Positions 52,181-60,606 are shown, numbered from the stretch's first letter. The stretch: DNA of 64,000 bases from Paraburkholderia sp. BL25I1N1 (GCF_003002025.1 NZ_PVZB01000028.1:1-64000), one strand, 5' to 3'. Numbers and translations are program-made. Notes: generated by a model from the letters alone, not told the origin.

Positions 52181-53110
52181 ATGGATATTGTACTGTATGC
52201 CCTCACTGCGCTCCTCTACGGCGGTTTAGCCGTGGCCGGCTGGCGCTCGCACCGGCACGCCGCGTTGCGTCCCATGCTCGAAAGCGTGCCGCCGGTGCCC
52301 GCCGCGCCGGCGTCCGTGTCGGCCCCGTCGGCTGCTTCGGGCATGAGCAGCTCGGGCCGCGCGCTGTTGTTCGTGGCACTGCTCGCCCACGGGGTGCTGC
52401 TGCACACCACCATCTTCCCGCAGAACGCCATGGTGTTCGGCTTCGCGTTCGCGCTGTCGGCCATGTTCTGGCTGGGCGCCGGCATCTATTGGATAGAGAG
52501 TTTTTTCTTTCCGCTCGACGGTCTGCGCCTGCTGGTCCTGCCGCTCGCCTGCGTCGCTTCGTTGTTGCCGCTCGCGTTCGGCGGCGTGCGCGTGCTGCCG
52601 TATTCCGCCGCGCCGATGTTCAAGCTGCACTTTCTGATCGCCAACATCGCCTACGGTTTGTTCGCGATTGCGGCGCTGCACGCCATTCTGATGCTGCTCG
52701 TCGAGCGGCGGCTGCATGCCATGCGCGGCGGCGTCGCGCAGCGTCACGCGGCTGCGGCGGGCAACGGCTGGCTGTCGAGCTGGCTCGATACGCTGCCGCC
52801 GCTCCTCACGCTGGAGAAGCTGCTGTTCCGTTTGATCGGCGCGGGTTTCGTCCTGCTGACGTTGACGCTGGTGTCGGGCATTCTGTTCAGCGAGCAACTG
52901 GTCGACCGCGCGTTGCGGCTCGATCACAAGACCGTGTTCGCGATTCTTTCCTGGGTGATGTTCGGCGCGCTGCTGACCGCGCGCAAGGTTTCCGGCTGGC
53001 GCGGCCGTGCGGCATTGCGCTGGGTGCTGGCGTCGTTCGTCGCGCTGTTGCTGGCGTACGTCGGCAGCCGGTTTGTATTCGAGGTGCTGTTGCACCGTGC
53101 TGTAGTGTGA
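52181..53110 (+). CDS. CcsA/YpjD-like inner-membrane protein (cytochrome c assembly family)
   Basis: A 309-residue protein with about eight membrane helices, of the cytochrome c assembly (CcsA/CcmC-like, pfam 'Cytochrom_C_asm') superfamily, YpjD branch. Seen: HLLHTT-like HGVLLHTTIF in helix 3, MFKLHFLIANIAYGLFAIAALHAI and LDHKTVFAILSWVMFGALL with conserved His that bind haem in relatives. It usually stands divergent from ffh. A true cytochrome c maturation role is unproven. Confidence 0.8.
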   Translation: MDIVLYALTALLYGGLAVAGWRSHRHAALRPMLESVPPVPAAPASVSAPSAASGMSSSGRALLFVALLAHGVLLHTTIFPQNAMVFGFAFALSAMFWLGAGIYWIESFFFPLDGLRLLVLPLACVASLLPLAFGGVRVLPYSAAPMFKLHFLIANIAYGLFAIAALHAILMLLVERRLHAMRGGVAQRHAAAAGNGWLSSWLDTLPPLLTLEKLLFRLIGAGFVLLTLTLVSGILFSEQLVDRALRLDHKTVFAILSWVMFGALLTARKVSGWRGRAALRWVLASFVALLLAYVGSRFVFEVLLHRAVV

Positions 53111-53119
53111 GCGTGTCCC

Positions 53120-53437
53120 ATGCGACAAATTTTTCTGCTGATCCTGTTGTTCATCGTCGGCCAGTGGCTGGTGAAGGCGCTGCGCCGTCATGACGCGCAG
53201 GCGTCACAACGCACCGGCTCCGGCGCGAATGGCGCCGCGGGTGCCAAAGGTCCGAACGGCGGCGCGGGTCCAACCGCGTCCGCGCCGGCGCAACTCCCCG
53301 AGCCGATGATCCGTTGCGTCGAATGCGGCGTGCACGCGCCGCAGAGCGATTCCGTGGTGGTGGCGGGGCAGCCGTTCTGCAGCGCCGCGCACGCGCAGCG
53401 TCACGGCGCGCGACCCACGGGCCGCGACGCTCGATGA
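53120..53437 (+). CDS. PP0621-family small protein with a Cys-rich C-terminus
   Basis: A 105-residue protein: an N-terminal membrane helix (about 4-20, MRQIFLLILLFIVGQWLVKAL), a Gly/Ala-rich low-complexity linker, and a C-terminal treble-clef-like segment MIRCVECGVHAPQSDSVVVAG followed by FCSAAHAQRH, with three Cys and His that could bind zinc. Function unknown. It starts 9 bases after the CcsA-like gene and overlaps ampD by ATGA, so the three form an operon. Confidence 0.75.
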   Translation: MRQIFLLILLFIVGQWLVKALRRHDAQASQRTGSGANGAAGAKGPNGGAGPTASAPAQLPEPMIRCVECGVHAPQSDSVVVAGQPFCSAAHAQRHGARPTGRDAR

Positions 53438-54030
53438 GCGTCGAGTTCGCCGTCGACGCCGACGGTTGGGTCGCCGCCGCGCGCAAACTGCCATCGCCGA
53501 ATTTCGAAGCGCGGCCCGCAGGGGCCGTGCCGACGTTGATCGTTGTTCACAACATCAGCCTGCCTCCCAACGAATTCGGCGGCACCGCGATCGCCGAACT
53601 GTTCCTCAACACGCTCGATTGCGACACCCATCCCTACTACGACTCGCATCTGCGCGGCGTGCGGGTGTCGGCGCATTTCGTGATTCATCGCGACGGCGCG
53701 CTCGAACAGTTCGTGTCATGCAACGAACGCGCGTGGCACGCCGGGCCGTCGAATTTTTTCGGCCGCGAGCGCTGCAATGATTTCTCGATCGGCATCGAGT
53801 TGGAGGGCAGCGACAGCACGCCTTTCGAAGCGGCTCAGTACCGCACGCTCGGTGCGTTGGTAAGCGCCCTCAAGGCTCGCTATCCGGTCGAAGCGCTTGC
53901 CGGTCACTCGGACATCGCCCCCGGTCGCAAGACCGATCCTGGGCCGCATTTCGAGTGGTCGCGTCTGCAGCGCGACACCGCGCTCGACGCTCAGTATTTC
54001 CCCTATCTCAAGTTTTCCAAAACGCGGTAA
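53434..54030 (+). CDS. ampD: 1,6-anhydro-N-acetylmuramyl-L-alanine amidase AmpD
   Basis: A 198-residue zinc amidase (amidase_2 fold) that cleaves anhydro-muropeptides in the cytoplasm during cell-wall recycling and so keeps ampC induction low. Seen: the zinc His39 in TLIVVHNISLPP, SAHFVIHRDG, and the zinc site HSDIAPGRKTDPGP near the C-terminus. No signal peptide, as expected for AmpD rather than AmiD. The start is the ATG in the ATGA overlap (53434). Confidence 0.93.
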   Translation: MSVEFAVDADGWVAAARKLPSPNFEARPAGAVPTLIVVHNISLPPNEFGGTAIAELFLNTLDCDTHPYYDSHLRGVRVSAHFVIHRDGALEQFVSCNERAWHAGPSNFFGRERCNDFSIGIELEGSDSTPFEAAQYRTLGALVSALKARYPVEALAGHSDIAPGRKTDPGPHFEWSRLQRDTALDAQYFPYLKFSKTR

Positions 54031-54148
54031 CGACCCTTCGCGCGACTTCGCGTGATGCGAGGAGAGCGAGGCGCCGCCTTGTTCTCCGGGGAGTCGGCTT
54101 CGCGCCGCGCTAAGCAAAAGTCAAGACATCGAAAGTAAATATTTCGAT

Positions 54149-54176
54149 TTGACCTGTCTCGAATCTCCACTATACT
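54149..54176 (+). promoter_or_regulatory. nrdA promoter
   Basis: TTGACC at 54149-54154 and TATACT at 54171-54176 are separated by 16 bp. The -10 element lies inside the first NrdR box. The predicted leader is nearly 400 bases long. Confidence 0.65.
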
Positions 54177-54213
54177 TGGTGCCACAAATCCAGTTGCGCA
54201 CTACATCTTGTGG
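54167..54213 (+). promoter_or_regulatory. Pair of NrdR boxes
   Basis: Box 1 CCACTATACTTGGTGC (54167-54182) and box 2 GCACTACATCTTGTGG (54198-54213) each match the 16-bp NrdR consensus (acaCwAtATaTwGtgt) at most positions. Their spacing is 31 bp start to start, three helical turns, as in characterised nrd promoters. Box 1 covers the -10, which predicts repression by NrdR when dATP/ATP is bound. Confidence 0.75.
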
Positions 54214-54218
54214 TGTTC

Positions 54219-54266
54219 TGTGCATAACCATGTGAATAACCGGGTGCACAACTGGGTGAATAAGTC
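54219..54266 (+). repeat. 12-bp phased array of DnaA-box-like 9-mers
   Basis: Four 9-mers start every 12 bases: TGTGCATAA (54219), TGTGAATAA (54231), GGTGCACAA (54243) and GGTGAATAA (54255). The first two are exact matches, on the minus strand, to TTATnCACA, the DnaA box consensus; the fourth has one mismatch. DnaA regulates nrdAB in E. coli; the array's role here is inferred. Confidence 0.55.
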
Positions 54267-54571
54267 AGCGGCGTCCGCTCTCCGAGCACGGCGCCGCAAG
54301 CATTTCAGGCAGCGAAAAAATATTCCTGTGGCGTGGCCGGAGAGACCACCGGCGGCATCCAGAAGCATTCAGGAAAGGGGCTTGGCAAGTGATCGCGACA
54401 TACACGATGAAGACCGTTATCAATTCGAACCAGGCTTCATCGCGCTCGCATCCCGCCAGCCGGCTCAGCCGGTCCCTTTCCTGCACCTCATCGCTTGCGC
54501 ACGCGGCGGCGCAGCGTTCGTTTTAATCCGCGGATCTTCCCGCAACATTTCCAGGACCAGGAGCTTTGCAC

Positions 54572-57500
54572 ATGCAAACCACCGACAACGTGACGACCCG
54601 GTACGAGGGCTCACCGACTGGCCAGGCCTTCGGCCAGGCACAAGGCGCACAAGCGCTCGCGCCGCAAGCGACCTTCGCCGACTACAAGGTGATCCGCCGC
54701 AACGGCAGCGTCGTGTCGTTCGAACCGTCGAAAATCGCCATCGCCGTGACGAAGGCATTTCTGGCCGTGAACGGTGGTCAAGGCGCCGCGTCGGCGCGTG
54801 TGCGCGAACTGGTCGAGCAGCTCACGCAGAATGTGGTGCGCGCACTCGTGCGCAGCCGTCCGAACGGCGGCACGTTCCATATCGAAGACATCCAGGATCA
54901 GGTCGAACTCGCGCTGATGCGCGGCGGCGAGCACAACGTCGCGCGTGCGTACGTGCTGTATCGCGAGAAGCGCACGCAGGCGCGCGGTCACGACGACCAG
55001 ATCGTGGCGAACACGCCGGGTCTGAACGTGACCGACAACGGCGTCACGCGTCCGCTGGACATGGCTGCGCTGCGCGGCATCATCGAACTGGCTTGCTCGA
55101 ACCTGGGCGACGCTGTGAGCGCCGATCCGATCATCGCGGAAACGGTCAAGAATCTGTACGACGGCGTGCCGATGAGCCAGGTCTACGACTCGGCGATCCT
55201 GGCTGCCCGCACCATGATCGAAAAAGATCCGGCATACAGCCAGGTCACCGCGCGCATCCTGCTGCACACGATCCGCCGCGAGATACTCGAAGAGGAAGTC
55301 ACGCAAACGGAAATGGGCGAGCGTTACGCCGAATACTTCCCGCAGTTCATCAAGCGCGGCGTGCAAGCCGAGCTGCTCGACGACAAGCTGCTGCAGTTCG
55401 ACCTGAAGCGCCTCGGCGCCGCGCTCGACAACAACCGCGATCTGCAATTCGGCTACCTCGGTTTGCAAACGCTGTACGACCGCTACTTCCTGCATCACGA
55501 CGGCGTGCGCATTGAAATGCCGCAGGCATTCTTTATGCGTGTCGCGATGGGTCTGTCGCTGAACGAGATCGACCGCGAAGCGCGCGCGATCGAGTTTTAC
55601 AACGTGCTGTCGAGCTTCGACTTCATGTCGTCCACGCCTACGCTGTTCAACTCGGGCACGCGCCGTTCGCAACTGTCGTCGTGCTACCTGACCACCGTTG
55701 ATGACGACCTCGACGGCATCTACGAAGCGCTGAAGGAAAACGCGCTGCTGTCGAAGTTCGCCGGCGGTCTGGGCAACGACTGGACGCGCGTGCGTGCTTT
55801 GGGCTCGCACATCAAGGGCACCAATGGCAAGTCGCAAGGCGTCGTGCCGTTCCTGAAGGTGGTCAACGACACGGCGGTCGCCGTGAACCAGGGCGGCAAG
55901 CGCAAGGGCGCGGTGTGCGCGTACCTGGAAACGTGGCACCTGGACATCGAGGAATTCCTCGAGCTGCGTAAGAACACCGGCGACGACCGTCGTCGCACGC
56001 ACGACATGAACACGGCGAACTGGATTCCCGACCTGTTCATGAAGCGCGTGATGGAAGGCGGCGACTGGACGCTGTTCTCGCCGTCCACCTGCCCGGATCT
56101 GCACGACAAGTTCGGCGCGGAATTCGAAACGGCTTACACGGCTTACGAAGACAAGGTCGCGCGCGGCGAGATCAAGCTGTTCAAGAAGATCCCGGCGGCG
56201 CAACTGTGGCGCAAGATGCTGGGCATGCTGTTCGAAACCGGCCACCCGTGGATCACGTTCAAGGATCCGTGCAATGTGCGCTCGCCGCAACAACACGTCG
56301 GCGTCGTCCACTCGTCGAACCTGTGCACGGAAATCACACTGAACACCAGCGACGCCGAAATCGCCGTCTGCAACCTGGGCTCCGTGAACCTCGTCGCGCA
56401 CCTGAAGGAACAGGCCGACGGCACGCTCGTGCTCGACCACGACAAGCTGAAGCGCACCGTCAGCGTGGCGATGCGCATGCTCGACAACGTGATCGACATC
56501 AACTATTACGCGGTCGCCAAGGCGCGTAACTCGAACCTGAAGCACCGTCCGGTCGGCATGGGCATCATGGGCTTCCAGGACTGCCTGCATCTGCTGCGCA
56601 CGCCGTACGCGTCGGAAGAAGCGGTCAAGTTCGCCGATACGTCGATGGAAGCGGTCTGCTACTACGCTTACTACGCGTCGACGGAGCTGGCGCAGGAACG
56701 CGGCCGCTACTCGAGCTACCGCGGCTCGCTGTGGGATCGCGGCATCCTGCCGCAAGACTCGGTGAAGCTGCTGGAGCAAGCGCGCGGCGGTTACGTGGAA
56801 GTCGATTCGAGCGAGTCGATGGACTGGACCGAACTGCGTTCGCGCATCGCCACCTACGGCATGCGCAACTCGAACTGCGTCGCGATCGCGCCGACGGCGA
56901 CGATCTCGAACATCATCGGCGTGTCGGCTTGCATCGAACCGACCTTCCAGAACCTGTATGTGAAGTCGAATCTGTCGGGCGAATTCACGGTGGTCAACGA
57001 CTACCTGGTGCGCGACCTGAAGGCGCGCGGACTGTGGGACGAGGTGATGGTCGCCGACCTGAAGTACTTCGACGGCACGCTCTCGCGCATCGACCGGATC
57101 CCGGCCGACCTGCGCGCGATCTACGCCACCGCGTTCGAAGTCGATCCGAAGTGGCTGGTCGAAGCGGCGTCGCGTCGGCAGAAGTGGATCGACCAGGCGC
57201 AGTCGCTGAACATTTACATGGGCGGCGCGTCGGGTAAGAAGCTCGACGAGATATACAAGCTCGCCTGGGTGCGTGGCCTGAAGACGACCTACTACCTCCG
57301 CACGATGGCGGCGACTCACGTCGAGAAATCGACGGTGGCGCACGGCGCGCTGAACGCGGTGAGCTCGGGCGGCGGCGAAGGTTCGGGCGGCGCTGCGGGT
57401 GGCGCGGCCGGTGGTTTCGGTGCGAACAACGGCGCGGCTGGTGGTGCCGCGGGTGGCTTTCAGGCTGCAGCGGCCACGGCAGCAGTCGCGGTTGAAGCAG

Positions 57501-57577
57501 CGCCGGAAGCGGATGGTCCGGTGTGCATGATGCGTCCGGGCGATCCTGGCTTCGACGAGTGCGAAGCTTGCCAATAA
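54572..57577 (+). CDS. nrdA: Ribonucleoside-diphosphate reductase, class Ia, alpha subunit
   Basis: A 1001-residue large subunit that reduces ribonucleoside diphosphates. After a ~35-residue variable N-terminus comes an ATP-cone (from about 38, YKVIRRNGSVVSFEPSKIA), the allosteric activity site. The ten-stranded barrel carries SSCYL, NLCTEITL with the catalytic Cys/Glu, and the second active-site Cys region. The C-terminal CEACQ (Cys997, Cys1000) is the mobile thiol pair that re-reduces the active site, joined by a Gly/Ala-rich linker (about 925-985). The start is ATG 54572 after AGGAG. Regulation by NrdR is predicted from the boxes upstream. Confidence 0.96.
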   Translation: MQTTDNVTTRYEGSPTGQAFGQAQGAQALAPQATFADYKVIRRNGSVVSFEPSKIAIAVTKAFLAVNGGQGAASARVRELVEQLTQNVVRALVRSRPNGGTFHIEDIQDQVELALMRGGEHNVARAYVLYREKRTQARGHDDQIVANTPGLNVTDNGVTRPLDMAALRGIIELACSNLGDAVSADPIIAETVKNLYDGVPMSQVYDSAILAARTMIEKDPAYSQVTARILLHTIRREILEEEVTQTEMGERYAEYFPQFIKRGVQAELLDDKLLQFDLKRLGAALDNNRDLQFGYLGLQTLYDRYFLHHDGVRIEMPQAFFMRVAMGLSLNEIDREARAIEFYNVLSSFDFMSSTPTLFNSGTRRSQLSSCYLTTVDDDLDGIYEALKENALLSKFAGGLGNDWTRVRALGSHIKGTNGKSQGVVPFLKVVNDTAVAVNQGGKRKGAVCAYLETWHLDIEEFLELRKNTGDDRRRTHDMNTANWIPDLFMKRVMEGGDWTLFSPSTCPDLHDKFGAEFETAYTAYEDKVARGEIKLFKKIPAAQLWRKMLGMLFETGHPWITFKDPCNVRSPQQHVGVVHSSNLCTEITLNTSDAEIAVCNLGSVNLVAHLKEQADGTLVLDHDKLKRTVSVAMRMLDNVIDINYYAVAKARNSNLKHRPVGMGIMGFQDCLHLLRTPYASEEAVKFADTSMEAVCYYAYYASTELAQERGRYSSYRGSLWDRGILPQDSVKLLEQARGGYVEVDSSESMDWTELRSRIATYGMRNSNCVAIAPTATISNIIGVSACIEPTFQNLYVKSNLSGEFTVVNDYLVRDLKARGLWDEVMVADLKYFDGTLSRIDRIPADLRAIYATAFEVDPKWLVEAASRRQKWIDQAQSLNIYMGGASGKKLDEIYKLAWVRGLKTTYYLRTMAATHVEKSTVAHGALNAVSSGGGEGSGGAAGGAAGGFGANNGAAGGAAGGFQAAAATAAVAVEAAPEADGPVCMMRPGDPGFDECEACQ

Positions 57578-57727
57578 GAAGCACGCAGGTAGCAGGATCG
57601 CTGCTTGCTGACGGGTTGTAGGTAATGACCCGAATGCAGCGAGCAGCGAAGCTGAAGCAAGTGAAGTAGAAGTGAAGCCGATGAGCGGCGCGGCCAGTGA
57701 AATCCGAGGCGCGCTGTTCATCGCAAC

Positions 57728-57779
57728 GCAGCGAGGCTATGCAGCGAGGCTATGCAGTGAAGCGACGCAGTGAAGCAGG
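57728..57779. repeat. Tandem repeat, 13 bp x 4
   Basis: Units: GCAGCGAGGCTAT (57728), the same again (57741), GCAGTGAAGCGAC (57754) and GCAGTGAAGCAGG (57767). The first two are identical; the later two diverge mainly at the 3' half. Confidence 0.85.
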
Positions 57780-57954
57780 GGAGGTCACTGAAGTCTTGAA
57801 GCGGTCACTCGGCAATCAGCTGTCGGCAGCACCAGACGAAGCGCGCGACACAGTGCGCGCAGCAAACGCTTCGATCGATGGGTCGATCAACGCAGCCGGC
57901 CCGATGCATCGCTCGACATGGCATTGAACTTCACCTCGCCGGCACTGACGAATA

Positions 57955-58020
57955 GGCAAATGCGAGGCAAACGCGAGGCAAATGCGAAGCACTCGCAGGG
58001 CAAGCGCGAAGCAAGCGCGG
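57955..58020. repeat. Tandem repeat, 11 bp x 6
   Basis: Six contiguous 11-mers: GGCAAATGCGA, GGCAAACGCGA, GGCAAATGCGA, AGCACTCGCAG, GGCAAGCGCGA and AGCAAGCGCGG. The first three are nearly identical and the rest keep the GCAA-nGCG core. Confidence 0.85.
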
Positions 58021-58318
58021 ACCATCGCGACGAGCAACGCGAGTCAGCAGTCAGCAGTCGCAAGACGCTACAGGCACGCTCCGCAATACAGATAGATAGA
58101 GCAGCGAAACGTCGCATCGACACGTTGCTCTTCGAGCTCGCGAAGCACCTCGACGACACACGTTCAACACGCTTCACATGAGGTGATGCACACACTCCGT
58201 TGAACAAAGTGTTGTATGAACGTAGCAACGCGAATCGAAAACAGGATTTTTCATCAGCGAACTCTTTTATCGCTCGTGAAAAGATGGTACAAACCGTTCT
58301 AAATTGATGGTGACATTT

Positions 58319-59545
58319 ATGCTCAACTGGGATGACGAGATCACTGCCGTAACTCCCTCGAGCGCTACGCAACAGAATGTGTTGCGCAACGCTGCGGGAT
58401 CGGCTGTCGGTTCGCAAGTCGGAACGCGTTCCGCTCCTCATGCTCCCTCGGCTCAAGACGTTTTCGCGAACGACATCGCTGTCGCTCCCGTCGCTCACGC
58501 TGTTACCGGAACGGCTGCCGTTTCGGAAGCGCGGGTCAACGTCGCCGACAAGCGCATCATCAACGGCCAGACCGACGTCAATCAGTTGGTGCCGTTCAAA
58601 TACAAGTGGGCCTGGGAAAAGTATCTGGCTGGTTGCGCCAACCACTGGATGCCGCAAGAAGTGAACATGTCGCGCGACATCGCCCTCTGGAAAGACCCGA
58701 ACGGTCTGACCGAAGACGAGCGCCGCATCGTCAAGCGCAACCTGGGCTTCTTCGTCACGGCCGATTCCCTCGCCGCCAACAATATCGTGCTGGGCACCTA
58801 CCGCCACATCACGGCGCCCGAATGCCGCCAGTTCCTGCTGCGCCAGGCGTTCGAAGAGGCGATCCACACGCACGCCTACCAGTACATCGTCGAATCGCTG
58901 GGTCTCGACGAAGGCGAAATCTTCAACGCGTATCACGAGGTTTCCTCGATCCGCGCAAAAGACGAATTCCTGATTCCGTACATCCACGTGCTGACCGATC
59001 CGGCCTTCAAGACCGGCACGCTCGAGGCAGACCAGACGCTGCTGCGCTCGCTGATCGTGTTCGCCTGTGTGATGGAAGGCCTGTTCTTCTACGTCGGCTT
59101 TACGCAAATTCTGGCGCTGGGTCGCCAGAACAAGATGACCGGCGCCGCGGAACAGTACCAGTACATCCTGCGCGACGAGTCGATGCACTGCAACTTCGGC
59201 ATCGACCTGATCAACCAGATCAAACTCGAAAACCCGCAACTCTGGACGGCTGAGTTCCGCGCGGAAATCCGCGAGATCTTCCAGCAAGCGGTCGAACTTG
59301 AATATCGTTACGCAGAAGACACGATGCCGCGCGGGGTGCTCGGCCTCAATGCGTCGATGTTCAAGAGCTATTTGCGCTTCATCTGCAACCGCCGTTGCCA
59401 GCAGATCGGTCTCGATCCGCTGTACCCGAACGAGGAAAACCCGTTCCCGTGGATGAGCGAGATGATCGACCTGAAGAAGGAGCGCAACTTCTTCGAGACG
59501 CGAGTGATCGAATATCAGACTGGCGGCGCGCTGACCTGGGAGTGA
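58319..59545 (+). CDS. nrdB: Ribonucleoside-diphosphate reductase, class Ia, beta subunit
   Basis: A 408-residue radical-generating subunit. The di-iron ligands are placed by homology at Asp149 ([12 protein letters not shown]), Glu180 and His183 ([13 protein letters not shown]), with later Glu/His in [14 protein letters not shown]; the radical Tyr is Tyr187. The first ~75 residues (Ala/Val/Ser-rich) are a variable extension absent from E. coli NrdB. The ATG at 58319 lacks a strong ribosome binding site; TTG 58304 is an alternative. The C-terminus ends [17 protein letters not shown], the tail that docks into NrdA. Confidence 0.95.
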   Translation: MLNWDDEITAVTPSSATQQNVLRNAAGSAVGSQVGTRSAPHAPSAQDVFANDIAVAPVAHAVTGTAAVSEARVNVADKRIINGQTDVNQLVPFKYKWAWEKYLAGCANHWMPQEVNMSRDIALWKDPNGLTEDERRIVKRNLGFFVTADSLAANNIVLGTYRHITAPECRQFLLRQAFEEAIHTHAYQYIVESLGLDEGEIFNAYHEVSSIRAKDEFLIPYIHVLTDPAFKTGTLEADQTLLRSLIVFACVMEGLFFYVGFTQILALGRQNKMTGAAEQYQYILRDESMHCNFGIDLINQIKLENPQLWTAEFRAEIREIFQQAVELEYRYAEDTMPRGVLGLNASMFKSYLRFICNRRCQQIGLDPLYPNEENPFPWMSEMIDLKKERNFFETRVIEYQTGGALTWE

Positions 59546-59988
59546 TCCGAGTTCGTGCTGCAGATGCATTCATCGATGGGGATGCCGTCGGCTTGGGCCG
59601 CGGCAATTTTGGCTAGGAGCAGAATCGCCTGATGCAAAGCATGCCCGGTGCGCCGCGTGCCTTCGCGGCCCACAACTATGACAGGCACTTTGCGAACCCT
59701 TCAGTGGGATGGGCAAACTTCCCCCCGGAAAAAGCCGCTGGCGTCGTTGCCGGCGGCTCGATCAAGCAATTGCCGGCGTTGAGCTTCAACGCCGAACAGA
59801 TCTGGCGCGCGGTGCCTTTGGGCACGGCGCGCCTTACCGCATTCATTAGCGTAAGCGCGCAGCACCTGCGTACGCCGATGAATAGCCCGCTTCGTAGCGC
59901 GCGCCCTGAGAAGCGTCCGCGGGAAGCGGGTTTTGACGAAGGGTGTAGTTTGAACTGACTCTCATCTGAAAACCTGAAGGAGAAAATG
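59546..59988 (+). other. Intergenic region upstream of the histone-like gene
   Basis: This 443-bp gap contains one open frame of 108 codons (59632-59958) that has no recognised domain and may be chance; see findings. TTGACG at 59933-59938 could be a -35 for the next gene, but no good -10 follows. AAGGAG at 59977-59982 is the ribosome binding site of the histone-like gene. Confidence 0.4.
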
Positions 59989-60606
59989 ATGGCAACTGCA
60001 AAAAAAGCCGCCGCAAAGAAACCCGCAGCCAAGAAGGTCGCAGCAAAGAAGGCTGCTCCGGCTAAGAAAGCTGCTCCGGCAAAGAAAGTCGCTGCCAAGA
60101 AAGTGGCAGTGAAGAAGGTCGCAGCGAAGAAGGCAGCACCGGCCAAGAAGGTTGCAGCGAAGAAAGCTGCTCCGGCCAAGAAGGCTGCAGCCAAGAAAGT
60201 CGCAGTGAAGAAGGTTGCGGCGAAGAAGGCTGCACCGGCTAAGAAAGCCGCAGTGAAGAAGGTTGCAGCAAAGAAGGCAGCACCGGCCAAGAAGGCTGCA
60301 GCGAAGAAGGCTGCACCGGCTAAGAAGGCTGCTGCCAAGAAGGCTGCGCCTGCGAAAAAGGCTGCTGCTAAAAAGGCTGCGCCCGCGAAAAAGGCTGCCG
60401 CTAAAAAGGCTGCGCCTGCCAAGAAGGCTGCCGCGAAGAAAGCCGCTGCTCCTGCCAAGAAGGCTGCCCCTGCGAAGAAGGCTGTCGCCAAGAAGGCGGC
60501 TCCCGCACCCGCTGCGACTTCTGTCTCGAGCGCACCGGCGGCGACGGTGAAGACCGCGCTGAACCCGGCAGCGGCATGGCCGTTCCCGACGGGCAGCCGT
60601 CCGTAA
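59989..60606 (+). CDS. Histone H1-like KAAPAKK-repeat protein
   Basis: A 205-residue extremely basic protein built almost only of Lys, Ala, Pro and Val in AAKK / KAAPAKK repeats (residues 3 to ~175), with a different tail PAPAATSVSSAPAATVKTALNPAAAWPFPTGSRP. It resembles bacterial histone H1-like proteins (AlgP/Hc1 C-terminal type) that bind and compact DNA without a folded core. Two ATGs are adjacent (59986, 59989); the second gives the better distance from AAGGAG. Repeat number is likely to vary between strains by slippage. Confidence 0.88.
   Translation: MATAKKAAAKKPAAKKVAAKKAAPAKKAAPAKKVAAKKVAVKKVAAKKAAPAKKVAAKKAAPAKKAAAKKVAVKKVAAKKAAPAKKAAVKKVAAKKAAPAKKAAAKKAAPAKKAAAKKAAPAKKAAAKKAAPAKKAAAKKAAPAKKAAAKKAAAPAKKAAPAKKAVAKKAAPAPAATSVSSAPAATVKTALNPAAAWPFPTGSRP

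Larger units (their letters stand above)
54031..54571 (+). promoter_or_regulatory. nrdA upstream region (541 bp)
   Basis: No gene is credible here, though a plus-strand frame runs through it. It contains a promoter with NrdR boxes and a DnaA-box-like repeat array (separate entries), then a ~300-base leader that I cannot interpret, and finally AGGAG at 54559-54563 before the nrdA ATG. Confidence 0.6.
57578..58318. other. Unusually long nrdA-nrdB intergenic gap with tandem repeats
   Basis: The 741 bp between the two subunit genes has no credible gene. It includes a 13-bp x 4 array, an 11-bp x 6 array (separate entries), and GCGAAGCA/GCAGTGAAGC-like words spread throughout. A further AT-richer part (58200-58318) before nrdB may hold a promoter, but no clear -35/-10 pair is visible. 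No NrdR box was recognised here. Confidence 0.7.

Noticed and set aside
54208-55515. Plus-strand frame starting in the DnaA-like repeats (VHNH/VNNR period) and running into nrdA
   Set aside because: Most of it overlaps nrdA in another frame and is Arg-rich. The periodic N-terminus only reflects the 12-bp DNA repeat.
54611-57721. Very long antisense open frame opposite nrdA (over 1000 codons)
   Set aside because: It mirrors a clear class Ia RNR gene; in this GC-rich codon usage antisense stops are rare. The translation is Arg/His/Val-rich with no domain.
57728-58020. Possible CRISPR or attachment site in the nrdA-nrdB gap
   Set aside because: Units are contiguous with no spacers, far too short for CRISPR repeats, and no cas genes, integrase or tRNA fragment is near.
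59676-60491. Antisense frame with AFFAGAAFLAGAAFF repeats that looks like a membrane protein
   Set aside because: It is the reverse complement of the KAAPAKK repeats; the hydrophobic pattern follows from reading AAG/GCn codons backwards. No ribosome binding site or start context.
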